The notes under the pieces were generated by a model. It made no database searches. It saw only the letters and a list, made by a program, of their open reading frames with translations, and was not told the DNA's origin. DNA of 64,000 bases from an uncultured Dorea sp. (GTDB lineage: Bacteria > Bacillota > Clostridia > Lachnospirales > Lachnospiraceae): contig NZ_CAKRAH010000006.1 of NCBI RefSeq assembly GCF_934294775.1, positions 32,652-96,651 on the forward strand, given 5' to 3'. Positions within the stretch are counted from its first letter, which is position 1. Each line of letters begins with the position of its first letter. The position numbers and the translations under genes are program-made. This document shows, one piece after another, positions 25,111 to 34,138 of this stretch.

Positions 25111-25845
25111 CTATGAAGCACTGTATATTTCTGCAATATTCTTAGAATCTCCAAACATCTTTACGGTTCCTTTGTCTAACCATACGACTTTATTACACAG
25201 TTCTTCTACCTGTTCAATACTATGGGAAACAAACAACAGTGTTGTTCCCTGATCCAACATATGTTTAATACGGTTTTTACATTTTTCCTGAAATCTGAAA
25301 TCGCCTACAGACAATACTTCATCGACAATCAAAATATCCGGAATTCCAATTGTTGCAATCGAGAATGCCAGTCTGGATATCATTCCGGAAGAAAAATTCT
25401 TTACTGGAACATTCATAAAATCCTTCAGTTCCGAGAATTCTACAATATCCTCATAGTGTTTCTGCATCTCCTGTCTTGAGTATCCAAGAAGTGCGCCATT
25501 CAGATATACATTTTCTTCCGCCGTCAGATCATAGTCAAATCCTGCCCCAAGCTCAATCAGTGGTGCTACCGAACCACCGATCTGTACACTGCCCTTTGTC
25601 GGCTTTAACACACCGGCAATTACTTTTAACATTGTACTTTTTCCACTTCCGTTCAGTCCGATCAATCCCAGTGCATCTCCTTTATTGATACTGAAGCTTA
25701 CATCCTTCAATGCCCAGAACTCTCCATATGAAAGCTGCTTTTTTGCAGTTTTGATCACATATTCTTTAAAACTGGTTACTTTTTCTGATACGAGGCTAAA
25801 CCGCATCGATACATGCTCTACCTTGATGATTTCTTGATTTTCCAT
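25111..25845 (-). CDS. ABC transporter ATP-binding protein, polysaccharide export (Wzt type)
   Basis: A 244-residue ATPase. Walker A is GLNGSGKST, the signature reads NFSSGMISRL, Walker B is ILIVDEVLSVGD and the switch is FVSHS. The sequence LIELGAGFDYDLTAEENVYLNGALLG is the region typical of O-antigen and teichoic-acid exporters (Wzt, RgpD, TagH). The protein stops right after the nucleotide-binding domain and lacks the C-terminal carbohydrate-binding domain some Wzt proteins use to recognise finished chains. The start at 25845 has AAGGAG 6 bases upstream; a longer frame overlaps the permease gene. It pairs with the permease 10 bases upstream. Confidence 0.94.
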   Translation of the reverse strand: MENQEIIKVEHVSMRFSLVSEKVTSFKEYVIKTAKKQLSYGEFWALKDVSFSINKGDALGLIGLNGSGKSTMLKVIAGVLKPTKGSVQIGGSVAPLIELGAGFDYDLTAEENVYLNGALLGYSRQEMQKHYEDIVEFSELKDFMNVPVKNFSSGMISRLAFSIATIGIPDILIVDEVLSVGDFRFQEKCKNRIKHMLDQGTTLLFVSHSIEQVEELCNKVVWLDKGTVKMFGDSKNIAEIYSAS

Positions 25846-25855
25846 AATGTTCTCC

Positions 25856-26632
25856 TTATATATCCAAAATAAAGCTATCCTGTCTCTTGTAGAAGACATA
25901 TAAACCGATTACCAGCATAACTCCGCATTCAATTAATGCAATTGCGATTGAACTCAGACTCGGAAGTGTATTATACATCATAACATTCCTGAACATCTGT
26001 AAAATATTCGTAATCGGATTCAGCAATACAATTGGCTTTAACCATTCCGGAAGTATGGACATCGGATAAATAACCGGTGTCAGATACATCAATGCAGTAA
26101 CAAATACTGAATACAAATGCATGATATCACGGAATTTTACAGTAATTGCCGATAATAACAATCCTACCCCCAGTGAAAATGCCACGATAAAAAACAGCGG
26201 GATTGGTACAAGTAATACTGTATAATGCAGTTCCACACGCATCGCTACCATTACGCAGATCAATGCTGTGAAAGATGCAAGCAGGTTAATTGTACTTGAA
26301 AAGGTTCTTGCTAGAATAAACAAATATTTTGGCACATAAACTTTTTTAATCAATGGTCCATTATCTATGATTGCTGACATTGATGTAGTCGTTACTTCTG
26401 AGTAAAAATTAAATATCAGCTGACCACTCAGCAAATATACCGGAAAATACTCTACGTCAAATTTAAACAGGTTCGAAAATACCACAGACAATACAATCAT
26501 CATAAAGAGCGGATTCAGTAATGTCCATAAAACACCCAGCACGGATTTTCTGTATTTTACTTTGATATCTCGTGCGATCAGCTCACTTAACAGTGGCTGA
26601 AACTTTTTAAAATTTTGTATATACCTCGTCAC
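25856..26632 (-). CDS. ABC-2 type permease, polysaccharide export (Wzm type)
   Basis: A 258-residue membrane protein with six predicted helices. The N-terminal cytoplasmic stretch ELIARDIKVKYRKSVLGVLW is diagnostic of the Wzm/TagG/RgpC family, and YLTPVIYPMSILPEW occurs late. It forms the channel for lipid-linked polysaccharide with the ATPase encoded next. Translation starts at GTG with GGAGGAA 5 bases before it. A well-matched promoter stands about 50 bases upstream, so the exporter has its own transcription start. Confidence 0.94.
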   Translation of the reverse strand: MTRYIQNFKKFQPLLSELIARDIKVKYRKSVLGVLWTLLNPLFMMIVLSVVFSNLFKFDVEYFPVYLLSGQLIFNFYSEVTTTSMSAIIDNGPLIKKVYVPKYLFILARTFSSTINLLASFTALICVMVAMRVELHYTVLLVPIPLFFIVAFSLGVGLLLSAITVKFRDIMHLYSVFVTALMYLTPVIYPMSILPEWLKPIVLLNPITNILQMFRNVMMYNTLPSLSSIAIALIECGVMLVIGLYVFYKRQDSFILDI

Positions 26633-26677
26633 AATTATTCCTCCAACTTTATCTGTTATAATTGAACAATCTTTTTT

Positions 26678-26706
26678 AGTATAGCATTTCTTTCTCTATT
26701 AAACAA
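26678..26706 (-). promoter_or_regulatory. Promoter for the ABC exporter genes
   Basis: On the minus strand the -35 TTGTTT (26701-26706), a 17-base spacer and the -10 TATACT (26678-26683) with extended TG lie in the 82-base gap before the permease GTG. Confidence 0.65.
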
Positions 26707-26714
26707 GTATCGGT

Positions 26715-28889
26715 TTATTTTACCTGATACATTCTAAGAATCTCACCTTCAACATTCTTCCAGTCTCTTTCAGCTGCCACAGACAGCCCGTTCTGATAAA
26801 GCTTCTCCTGAAGCTTCTCGTCACGTATCAGTTCCTCCAGTTTTTCCCTTGCCTGTGCAATATTCCCTGCATCATATAACAGGCAGTTTTCATGATCTTT
26901 CAGATATTCTACATTTCCCCCGTTTGGAACGGCCAGAACATACCCTCCGGTAGCCATCATTTCAAGTGGTGGGTATGAAAAGCTTTCCAGAAGACTGGTT
27001 TTCAACAAAATGTCACACTGCTCATATATTTCCGGGACCTTCTCATACGGTACTTTGTGGAAGAAACGATCTACACGGTAAGTTTCTTTTGGCTGTGCAT
27101 TATAGGACATGTACCAGATTTCAAATCTGTCTTTATCAAGTCCGTTTGTCACTCCAAAAGATTCATCTACATTTTTGTAGTCTACCGCACAGTCTCCCTC
27201 GATCAATATACGGATTTTTCCATTCAGATTTCTCCGCCTGACAGGGAATCGTTCTGTTTCCAGTCCATTTGGTGCATAGGCACACCGATGACCATAATCT
27301 TCTAACAGCCACTCCTGGCACCATCTTGATATCGTCAAAAATTCCACATCATCTGCTGGCATATACGACTGATTTGCCAGCTTTCTAAGCGGATGGTTTT
27401 CTTCATAAAAATCCGTTTCAAAATTCTGAACCAGGTAATATTTATGACTGGCCCTTGTGTAGTTTTCAATCTTTTCTACCGTTGTCCACATCGTCGCGAT
27501 CATGTAATCGGCTTTTCCAGAACATCTGGTATCTTCAAGACTGATTACCGGGAATCTACATCCGTCAAACTCACACCATTTTTCCTCTGTGCTAAGCGCA
27601 AAGAGCATAACATCTTTTCCTGCTCTTTGCAACATAGCCGCATGTTTCAACGCAACTTTAATTCCACCACTGATCTCCAGCCCGGGAAGTACAAAAATGT
27701 AATTTTCTGTAAGTTCTTCCTCCATGATCTTCCATATATTCCGTCCAGTTTTAAATGTTGCATGTCCTTTCACACATTCCTGATATGCATTTTCAGCTAT
27801 TCTTCTTCGTTCCTGAGGACATTCAATCATTTTCTCCAAAGCTTTTTTCCACTCATCTTTGCTGTTACAAAGCAGTCCTGTTCTTCCGTCTTCCATGCAA
27901 TCATGAAATGCTCCCACATCACTTGCAATTGTTACCACTTTTACAAGTGCGGCCTCTGTCCATTTATTCTCAGATTTCGCTTCATTAAAAATTGTCTCTT
28001 CCAATGGTGCAAGGTTTATATCCATCTGTGCGATTATTTCAGGAAGTTTTCTCCAATCTCCAAACGGTACCTTCTTGATGCGTTCCTGATATTTTTTTAA
28101 TTCTTCCGGAAGGTCCAGTTCTCCGGCCAGATATAATTCTACGTCTGTATGTACTTCCAGCACCTCTTCCAGCACCGGCAGAATCATTTCAAAATCTGCA
28201 TTATGCGTAATACTTCCACTAAAATATCCGATTCTGGTAATTCCGTCCTCTTTTTTCACATTTTTCCATGCCTGTTTCGACAATGCCACCATTTCTTCCG
28301 ACGCTACATTTCGATTCAGATAAACCTTTGGAACATAGTTTCGCAGTTCCATTTCCAGACGCCCCGTTGTTGTGATTGCAAAATCTGATGCTTTTAAAAG
28401 CTTTTGCATGTCCATTACATTTGCATCATAGGCTTTTTTATCTTCTGCTTTCATCGCTGCCACAAACGGTATCTGATCCGTATACGCCGTATCAACAACA
28501 AGGTCATCAATATCGTAAATCACTTTCTTATTCAGTTCTTTTGCCACCGCGACAAACTCCCGGATTACTTCTGTTTCCGGGCAGCGAAAGAACACAAATG
28601 CACGGTAATAACGTACCATGTCCAGTTCAAGTTCTCTGAAGTAAACTTCATCCGTTGCATACCGGTACGCCTCAAGCTGTTCTCTTTGATGCTTTACCCG
28701 GTATCTCCATGGATGAGGAAGGTCTTCCCCACATCCGCTGATAAAAAGTATATCTTTATATTCTTTTTCTACTTTTTTTCTCTTTTTTATCTGCTTTTCT
28801 ATATAACCCTTTGTTTTTTTTGTGCATCCGGTTACACCTTCATCATGGACTGTAACAAATGCTTTTTTAATCAAACGAGCTGCTCCCAT
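26715..28889 (-). CDS. Dual GT-B glycosyltransferase (WsaF-like C-terminal half)
   Basis: A 724-residue cytoplasmic protein with two GT-B-like units. The N-terminal unit (about 45-385) has VIYDIDDLV, YLNRNVAS, IGYFSGSITHNADFE and KSENKWTEAALV. The C-terminal unit (about 390-724) starts FVLPGLEISGGIKVALKHA and carries LLKTSLLESFSYPPLEMMA. That unit resembles rhamnosyltransferases of the WsaF kind. The N-terminal unit is clearly homologous to the last ~340 residues of the 1134-residue protein at 30707, so a module has been shuffled between the two. Likely a polymerising or branching enzyme; sugars unknown. Confidence 0.85.
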   Translation of the reverse strand: MGAARLIKKAFVTVHDEGVTGCTKKTKGYIEKQIKKRKKVEKEYKDILFISGCGEDLPHPWRYRVKHQREQLEAYRYATDEVYFRELELDMVRYYRAFVFFRCPETEVIREFVAVAKELNKKVIYDIDDLVVDTAYTDQIPFVAAMKAEDKKAYDANVMDMQKLLKASDFAITTTGRLEMELRNYVPKVYLNRNVASEEMVALSKQAWKNVKKEDGITRIGYFSGSITHNADFEMILPVLEEVLEVHTDVELYLAGELDLPEELKKYQERIKKVPFGDWRKLPEIIAQMDINLAPLEETIFNEAKSENKWTEAALVKVVTIASDVGAFHDCMEDGRTGLLCNSKDEWKKALEKMIECPQERRRIAENAYQECVKGHATFKTGRNIWKIMEEELTENYIFVLPGLEISGGIKVALKHAAMLQRAGKDVMLFALSTEEKWCEFDGCRFPVISLEDTRCSGKADYMIATMWTTVEKIENYTRASHKYYLVQNFETDFYEENHPLRKLANQSYMPADDVEFLTISRWCQEWLLEDYGHRCAYAPNGLETERFPVRRRNLNGKIRILIEGDCAVDYKNVDESFGVTNGLDKDRFEIWYMSYNAQPKETYRVDRFFHKVPYEKVPEIYEQCDILLKTSLLESFSYPPLEMMATGGYVLAVPNGGNVEYLKDHENCLLYDAGNIAQAREKLEELIRDEKLQEKLYQNGLSVAAERDWKNVEGEILRMYQVK

Positions 28890-28897
28890 CCTATCAC

Positions 28898-30643
28898 CTA
28901 CATTTTCTTCAGCTGTTTCAGCAGTGGATGATAGTATTCATCTACCTGCTCTATCTGTTTTTTCCATTTTTCCTGCCAGTTTTTATTCTCATTCCAGAAA
29001 TCATCTATACTATTTTTTCCTGTATAATACATTTCAGCAAAGCAATCCCATACATTCCACAGACCTTTTTCTTTACTGCGCATACAAAGATCTGCGTCTG
29101 CACAGCCATCCATCGCTTCCTCAAAATCTTCCAGTTCATCCATATGTTTCTCCGATACCATCATACAAATTCCTGTTAGTATGGACGTATTTCTCACATG
29201 TCTCATATTGGCCTCATATCCCTGTTCTCGGTCCGGCAATCCAGCGTTTACCACGTGTATTCTATTTGCAGAATCTCTATCCAGTACGGCGCCGCCAAAG
29301 CAGATATTTTCTTTGTTATCCATAATCTTCGCGCCTACTACTCCCACATCATTTCTCATGGCATACATAAGCATCTCTTCGATCCAGTCTGTACTCTTTG
29401 GATAACACCAGTGGTTCAGACAGATTCTGTAATCTCCAGATCCTTTTTCCCCTGCTCTTTTCATCCATCCATACCAGTTTTCTTTCTGATTTTTTTCACA
29501 TGTAATCAGCTTCACCTGTTCTTTTAACATCTTTTCGCATGGGATTGTTTCTGGTGTCTTTTCTAACGGAAGGATTATTTCCAATGGTCTGTAACTGGTC
29601 TTTTTCAGAAGAAGTTCCATTTGTTCTTTCATCTTCTCCCAGTTTTCAGCCGCCTTCTCTTCTCCCCATAGATAAATACTGACTACTGGTTTTTCTTTTA
29701 TATCATATCTAATTCTGTATATTGTCTCATATGGAAAGTTACACTCAACTGTTCCTGTTTCTCCGGATCTTTCCAGTTGTCCGGTAATTGCACTCTTTGC
29801 CGCATCCACCGCATATTGCTTTACGGACAAATCCATTGCAACAGAACCTGCATGCACTCTCCAGTAATAAAGAATCTTTGGAATGTGCGATACTTTTTTT
29901 GCGCGTTCTGTAAGCCTTAGGACCATATCATAGTCCTGACTGCCTTCACATTCTTTCCGATACAATTCCTTCATGCCATCCAGAAGATTTTTTTTGAAGA
30001 CAACAAAATGACAGATATAATTGTGAGATCTCAGTTCATCTTTCCCAAATCCTGACTTACATACAATATCTGTAGACATACTAGGATCTTCTGAAAATTT
30101 CATTTCATCCGTATATATGAAATCCGCACCTTTTTGTATCTCTTTTACACATTCATACAGTGCTGATTCATGCAGCAGATCATCATGATCCAGCATGCCA
30201 CAATACGCTCCTGAGGCCATCCTGACAGCCTGATTCGTATTTCCTACAATTCCATCGTTCTTTTCAAGTTTTTTGTATTTAATTCTTACATCTTTTGCAG
30301 CATATTCCCGACATATCTTCCCAACCAGTGTATGTTCTTCGTCACTTCCATCTGCCAGACAGAATTCCCAGTTCTCATATGTCTGGTTCTGAACTGATTT
30401 TAGCAACTCCTCCAAGAAACTAATCGGGGTATTATATAAAGGCGTAATAATACTGATACACGGTGCATCAGCAAATACGCTACGTTTCTGCTCTTCTCGT
30501 TCTGATTCACTGATCATATGATATTTGCGGACTGTATCCAGCAATATCTTTTGTGTCTCTTTTTTTTCATTGTAGTTTTTTATCGTCCCATACAGTCCGT
30601 TTTTCCAGATTTTCTTCATTCCACGAACAATTTTATTATTCAA
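28898..30643 (-). CDS. Two-domain GT2 protein with a degenerate second domain
   Basis: 581 residues from a TTG at 30643 preceded by GGGAGG at 8 bases. The longer frame upstream crosses a terminator stem and lacks a ribosome site. Domain 1 is intact: ISIITPLYNTP, MLDHDDLLHE, EGSQDYDMVLR. Domain 2 keeps the fold outline but the metal-binding motif is replaced (CLNHWCYPKS instead of LNND). Nucleotide-binding residues are also unclear, so it is probably structural. It is the most diverged of three paralogues. It follows the 1134-residue GT gene, with a hairpin between them. Confidence 0.85.
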   Translation of the reverse strand: MNNKIVRGMKKIWKNGLYGTIKNYNEKKETQKILLDTVRKYHMISESEREEQKRSVFADAPCISIITPLYNTPISFLEELLKSVQNQTYENWEFCLADGSDEEHTLVGKICREYAAKDVRIKYKKLEKNDGIVGNTNQAVRMASGAYCGMLDHDDLLHESALYECVKEIQKGADFIYTDEMKFSEDPSMSTDIVCKSGFGKDELRSHNYICHFVVFKKNLLDGMKELYRKECEGSQDYDMVLRLTERAKKVSHIPKILYYWRVHAGSVAMDLSVKQYAVDAAKSAITGQLERSGETGTVECNFPYETIYRIRYDIKEKPVVSIYLWGEEKAAENWEKMKEQMELLLKKTSYRPLEIILPLEKTPETIPCEKMLKEQVKLITCEKNQKENWYGWMKRAGEKGSGDYRICLNHWCYPKSTDWIEEMLMYAMRNDVGVVGAKIMDNKENICFGGAVLDRDSANRIHVVNAGLPDREQGYEANMRHVRNTSILTGICMMVSEKHMDELEDFEEAMDGCADADLCMRSKEKGLWNVWDCFAEMYYTGKNSIDDFWNENKNWQEKWKKQIEQVDEYYHPLLKQLKKM

Positions 30644-30673
30644 CCTTGTTTCCTCCCGTTGGGTCTTTAAAAG

Positions 30674-30699
30674 AAATGAGCAGTGAATACTGCTCATTT
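30674..30699 (-). terminator. Intrinsic terminator / attenuator after the 1134-residue GT gene
   Basis: A perfect 11-pair stem (30674-30684 with 30689-30699) and a 4-base loop, followed on the minus strand by CTTTT. The next gene starts only 31 bases further on, so full termination would leave that gene without an obvious promoter. Confidence 0.7.
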
Positions 30700-30706
30700 A
30701 ACTCTT

Positions 30707-33700
30707 TTATTCCGTGAAAAATTTTAAAACTTCTGGTTCCAGCGTATAAGTTGTATATCGTTCCAATACACGTTCATGTGCGCATTCTGCCAGATCTTTT
30801 CGCAGTTTTTCATCACTGATTAAGTTCTGTAATTTATCATTCCATTCCTGCATATCTTTACAGAGATATCCATTCACCCCGTCTTCAATGGCTCCTGCAA
30901 GCTCACTGTTCCAAGACGCAATTGTCGGAACATGTACCAATGCAGCTTCCATCCATTTATTTTCGGATTTGCATGCATGGAAAAATGTATCTTCAAGCGG
31001 CATCAGATTAATATCAGCTTTGGCAATCAGATTTGGTAATTTTTTCCATGAAACGAAATCAAATTTTTCAATACGGTCTTTTACGGAATTGAATTCCAGT
31101 GGCAGTTCAATCTGACCACCAATTAGCAGATATACATTCGGATTCTTCTCCATTAATGAAATCAATACATCTTTGATGCTTTCAAAATCTTCATTATGAG
31201 TCTTTGAACCACTAAAATATCCAAGGCGTATCTTCTCTGATTTTTCTTTTTTCGTGCATAAGGAAAGTGTCAGCATCTCCATACTTGCAACATTGCGATT
31301 AATTAACACTTCCTTATCCGGAAATTTCTTTTCTATTGCATGTTTCAGATTTACCGTTGACACCATAAAACCATCCATCAGGCACATGGTGCGGTAAATA
31401 TTTTTGGAATATTTTTCAAAGCCTTCATAATCTTCCCCTTCCAGAAATTTCAGATTACGAATTGCCGGATAATCGAAGATATAATCATCAATATCGTAAT
31501 ATACTCTTACGCCCTTACGATGTGCTTTTTCCACTAGCTTTCGAATAATTTCTGTCTTAGAGCTTCTATACACAACTACATCCGTATAGCTATCCATCTT
31601 ACATCTTTCAATTTTTGCAAGTGTAATGCACTCAGAATCTATTCCTTTCTGCCATAGCTGTTCTCTCAAATGGTCCACTCTGTATCTTGAAGAAAACGTT
31701 ACTTCTTCTACAACAAATAATACTTTTCTCTTAATATGTTTCTTCCTTAACAACTCCTGTATCTTTTTGTTGTTCTTCACTGTATCCAGAACAGCTTCTG
31801 CAGACATTTCCGGAATGATAGTTCCCTGTTCATACTTCTTCACACGTTCCGCCGGCGCTCCTATATCAAAACACATCACTGGCATCTTCATTGTCATAAT
31901 CTCTTCTGTTGTGTAAGAGAATGTCTCTGGCCAGATAGACGGAATCAGGAAAACATCGATATCATTTTCTAAAACTAATCTTGGAATGCTATCTCTTGTA
32001 TACGTTCCCGTCTGCTTAAACACAGGACTTTTTATCTCTTTTGAAGAGCTTCCGATCAGAATAATCCGAATGTTCAGATTCTCCTGTTCAATATGTTTTA
32101 CCATCTCTGCAACAATCCGTCTTCCTTTATGTTTGGTCAGGATTCCCAACAAACCAATATTCAATGTCTTTGTTGTTTTGTGAGTTTTATTTAGTACCGG
32201 TATAAAGTCAATCTGATGAGGTATAACTTCTATATTCTCCAGTTTTCCAAAAGCTTTTTCCACAATGTTTTTTGAATCATTCGAAAATACAACAACTTCA
32301 TTACATGCAACCAGGAATTCTTTCCACTCTTTTCTCCATGTCTCCATAGATTCATATTCCAATGATTGTATAGAATGTACGCGCTTCAGACATTCATTAC
32401 ACGTCTCGCATGACGGCAATGCACAATATTCTTCTTTATAATCCAACAGGTTAATGGTCGGACATACTGCAAAGAAATCATGAATCAACATTTTGATCCT
32501 GACATTATACATTTGGGCAAACCCACGAATATCTTTCAATACTTCATAAAGATCTGGATACGTAACCAGTTCATTGATCCATATTTCATCAATTTCAAAA
32601 TACACAAGTACATCCATCAATTCTTTACGAGATTTTACATGTAACTTCACTTCATAATTCTCATAACAATAATTGATAACATAGGATGACTTAATATAAT
32701 CAAATCTAACCGTAATGAATCTCTTTCCTTCTTTAAGACAGATATTCTTCTTTCCAATCAGATATTTGGTCGCTCCTCCACCAAGGCTATGATCAAATGC
32801 CAGAATTGTCTCGCAATCTGTATAGCGTTTGATCAATTTAAGCTTTATAAATTCCCGAATCTCTTTATTCGGATCCAGAGTACAATATTTATCGATATCT
32901 TTTTTATAATATGGATGCTTTTTTAGAAGAATCTTCTCATGTTCTTCCAGAAAACGTTTTTTATCCTCACTTAAAAAGCTTCCACCGTGATTATGGAAGA
33001 CGAAAAGATTTTCCACCTGCACATTCTTATATCCTGCTTCAATAGCTCTCTGACACCAGTCATTTTCCTCAGCATAGCCTTTTCCAAAAATTGTATCAAA
33101 CTTTCCAATCTCTTTTAATACTTTTCGGTTCATTCCCATACAATATCCAACACCAGTCGGCATTTCTGTATATTTTGGAGGAACATTGATAAATTCCTCA
33201 TCGATTTGCTGTACATCCAATCCAAGGAATAATTTATTATCCTTTCCAAATTCAGGGAAACTACACACAGTACCGCATGTTGTATATGGTGTCGTTGAAG
33301 CAACCTGTTCGTTCTGGAAAATCGGAAGCATCAAACGTTCCAGCCAAAATTTCGGAAGTTCAACGTCTGTATTTACCAGTGCTATATGATGTTCGCTAAG
33401 ATCAAATCCACGATTTACAGTCTGTAAAAAACCAAGATTTTCTTCATTATTTAATAAAATAACATTGTCTTTATCTTTTGCATATTCTTCGAGTTTAACT
33501 AGTACACGTTCATCCGGACTCTTGTCATTAATCAAAACCAGTCTGTATCTCATCTTTGTAAGCGAAATGGTACTTAACAATTTGTCCAGGAAACGATATC
33601 CATTATATACCGGAACAATAATATCCACACATTCTGAATAAAGTTCTTCCGGGAATTCAAACTTATAATCCTTCTGCTTTTTCAACATTGAAGTAATATC

Positions 33701-34111
33701 AATTCCTTCATCTGTCATCTCAATCTCTGTAATTCTCGGCGGAAGATTTTTAGACTTTTTCATACAATCTGTGATTTTTCCCAAGTAAAAACGATACTCT
33801 TTTTTCTTTGCTTCAAACGCAATCCACGCATCATAGCCTTCCGAATTTTCTACAAGTGCCATTGCATAAAATCCACTTTTCTTTGCGCGGTCCGCTTTAA
33901 AAACCTGATACACATCATTTCTGCGGATTTTATATCTTCCTTTGATTTGAAATTCTTTTCCGGTCTGATCTTTAATGACAAAATGTACATTTCCTATCTT
34001 GTATTTTTCAGAAAATATCCATCCTTTTATTGTCAACATGTCACCGTCTTGTTCAAAAACATCCAAATTGTATTTTATCCCCAGCAACTTCTGTCGTATT
34101 CTTGATAGCAT
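30707..34111 (-). CDS. Three-domain glycosyltransferase (GT2 + two GT-B units)
   Basis: An 1134-residue protein. A beta-rich N-terminus (about 10-115) precedes a GT2 domain (about 155-400; VDIIVPVYNGYRF, LVNTDVELP, KGYAEENDWCQRA). A first GT-B unit spans about 425-755, with a CxxxxCxxCxxC cysteine cluster near residue 565 and IPSIWPETFSYTTEEIM as donor site. A second GT-B unit spans about 790-1134 (VYYDIDDYIF, LGYFSGSKTHNEDFE, KSENKWMEAALV). The last unit matches the first half of the protein at 26715. Three catalytic units in one chain suggest assembly of a complete repeat unit. The SD GGGAGG sits 5 bases before the ATG. Confidence 0.88.
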   Translation of the reverse strand: MLSRIRQKLLGIKYNLDVFEQDGDMLTIKGWIFSEKYKIGNVHFVIKDQTGKEFQIKGRYKIRRNDVYQVFKADRAKKSGFYAMALVENSEGYDAWIAFEAKKKEYRFYLGKITDCMKKSKNLPPRITEIEMTDEGIDITSMLKKQKDYKFEFPEELYSECVDIIVPVYNGYRFLDKLLSTISLTKMRYRLVLINDKSPDERVLVKLEEYAKDKDNVILLNNEENLGFLQTVNRGFDLSEHHIALVNTDVELPKFWLERLMLPIFQNEQVASTTPYTTCGTVCSFPEFGKDNKLFLGLDVQQIDEEFINVPPKYTEMPTGVGYCMGMNRKVLKEIGKFDTIFGKGYAEENDWCQRAIEAGYKNVQVENLFVFHNHGGSFLSEDKKRFLEEHEKILLKKHPYYKKDIDKYCTLDPNKEIREFIKLKLIKRYTDCETILAFDHSLGGGATKYLIGKKNICLKEGKRFITVRFDYIKSSYVINYCYENYEVKLHVKSRKELMDVLVYFEIDEIWINELVTYPDLYEVLKDIRGFAQMYNVRIKMLIHDFFAVCPTINLLDYKEEYCALPSCETCNECLKRVHSIQSLEYESMETWRKEWKEFLVACNEVVVFSNDSKNIVEKAFGKLENIEVIPHQIDFIPVLNKTHKTTKTLNIGLLGILTKHKGRRIVAEMVKHIEQENLNIRIILIGSSSKEIKSPVFKQTGTYTRDSIPRLVLENDIDVFLIPSIWPETFSYTTEEIMTMKMPVMCFDIGAPAERVKKYEQGTIIPEMSAEAVLDTVKNNKKIQELLRKKHIKRKVLFVVEEVTFSSRYRVDHLREQLWQKGIDSECITLAKIERCKMDSYTDVVVYRSSKTEIIRKLVEKAHRKGVRVYYDIDDYIFDYPAIRNLKFLEGEDYEGFEKYSKNIYRTMCLMDGFMVSTVNLKHAIEKKFPDKEVLINRNVASMEMLTLSLCTKKEKSEKIRLGYFSGSKTHNEDFESIKDVLISLMEKNPNVYLLIGGQIELPLEFNSVKDRIEKFDFVSWKKLPNLIAKADINLMPLEDTFFHACKSENKWMEAALVHVPTIASWNSELAGAIEDGVNGYLCKDMQEWNDKLQNLISDEKLRKDLAECAHERVLERYTTYTLEPEVLKFFTE

Positions 34112-34138
34112 AGCTACCTCCCTTTAAGTATATAAAAT

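Noticed and set aside
27393..28100. Long plus-strand open frame of 235 codons opposite a glycosyltransferase gene
   Set aside because: It is antisense to conserved GT-B motifs, Phe/Cys/Ser-rich and lacks an SD, as expected for a shadow frame.
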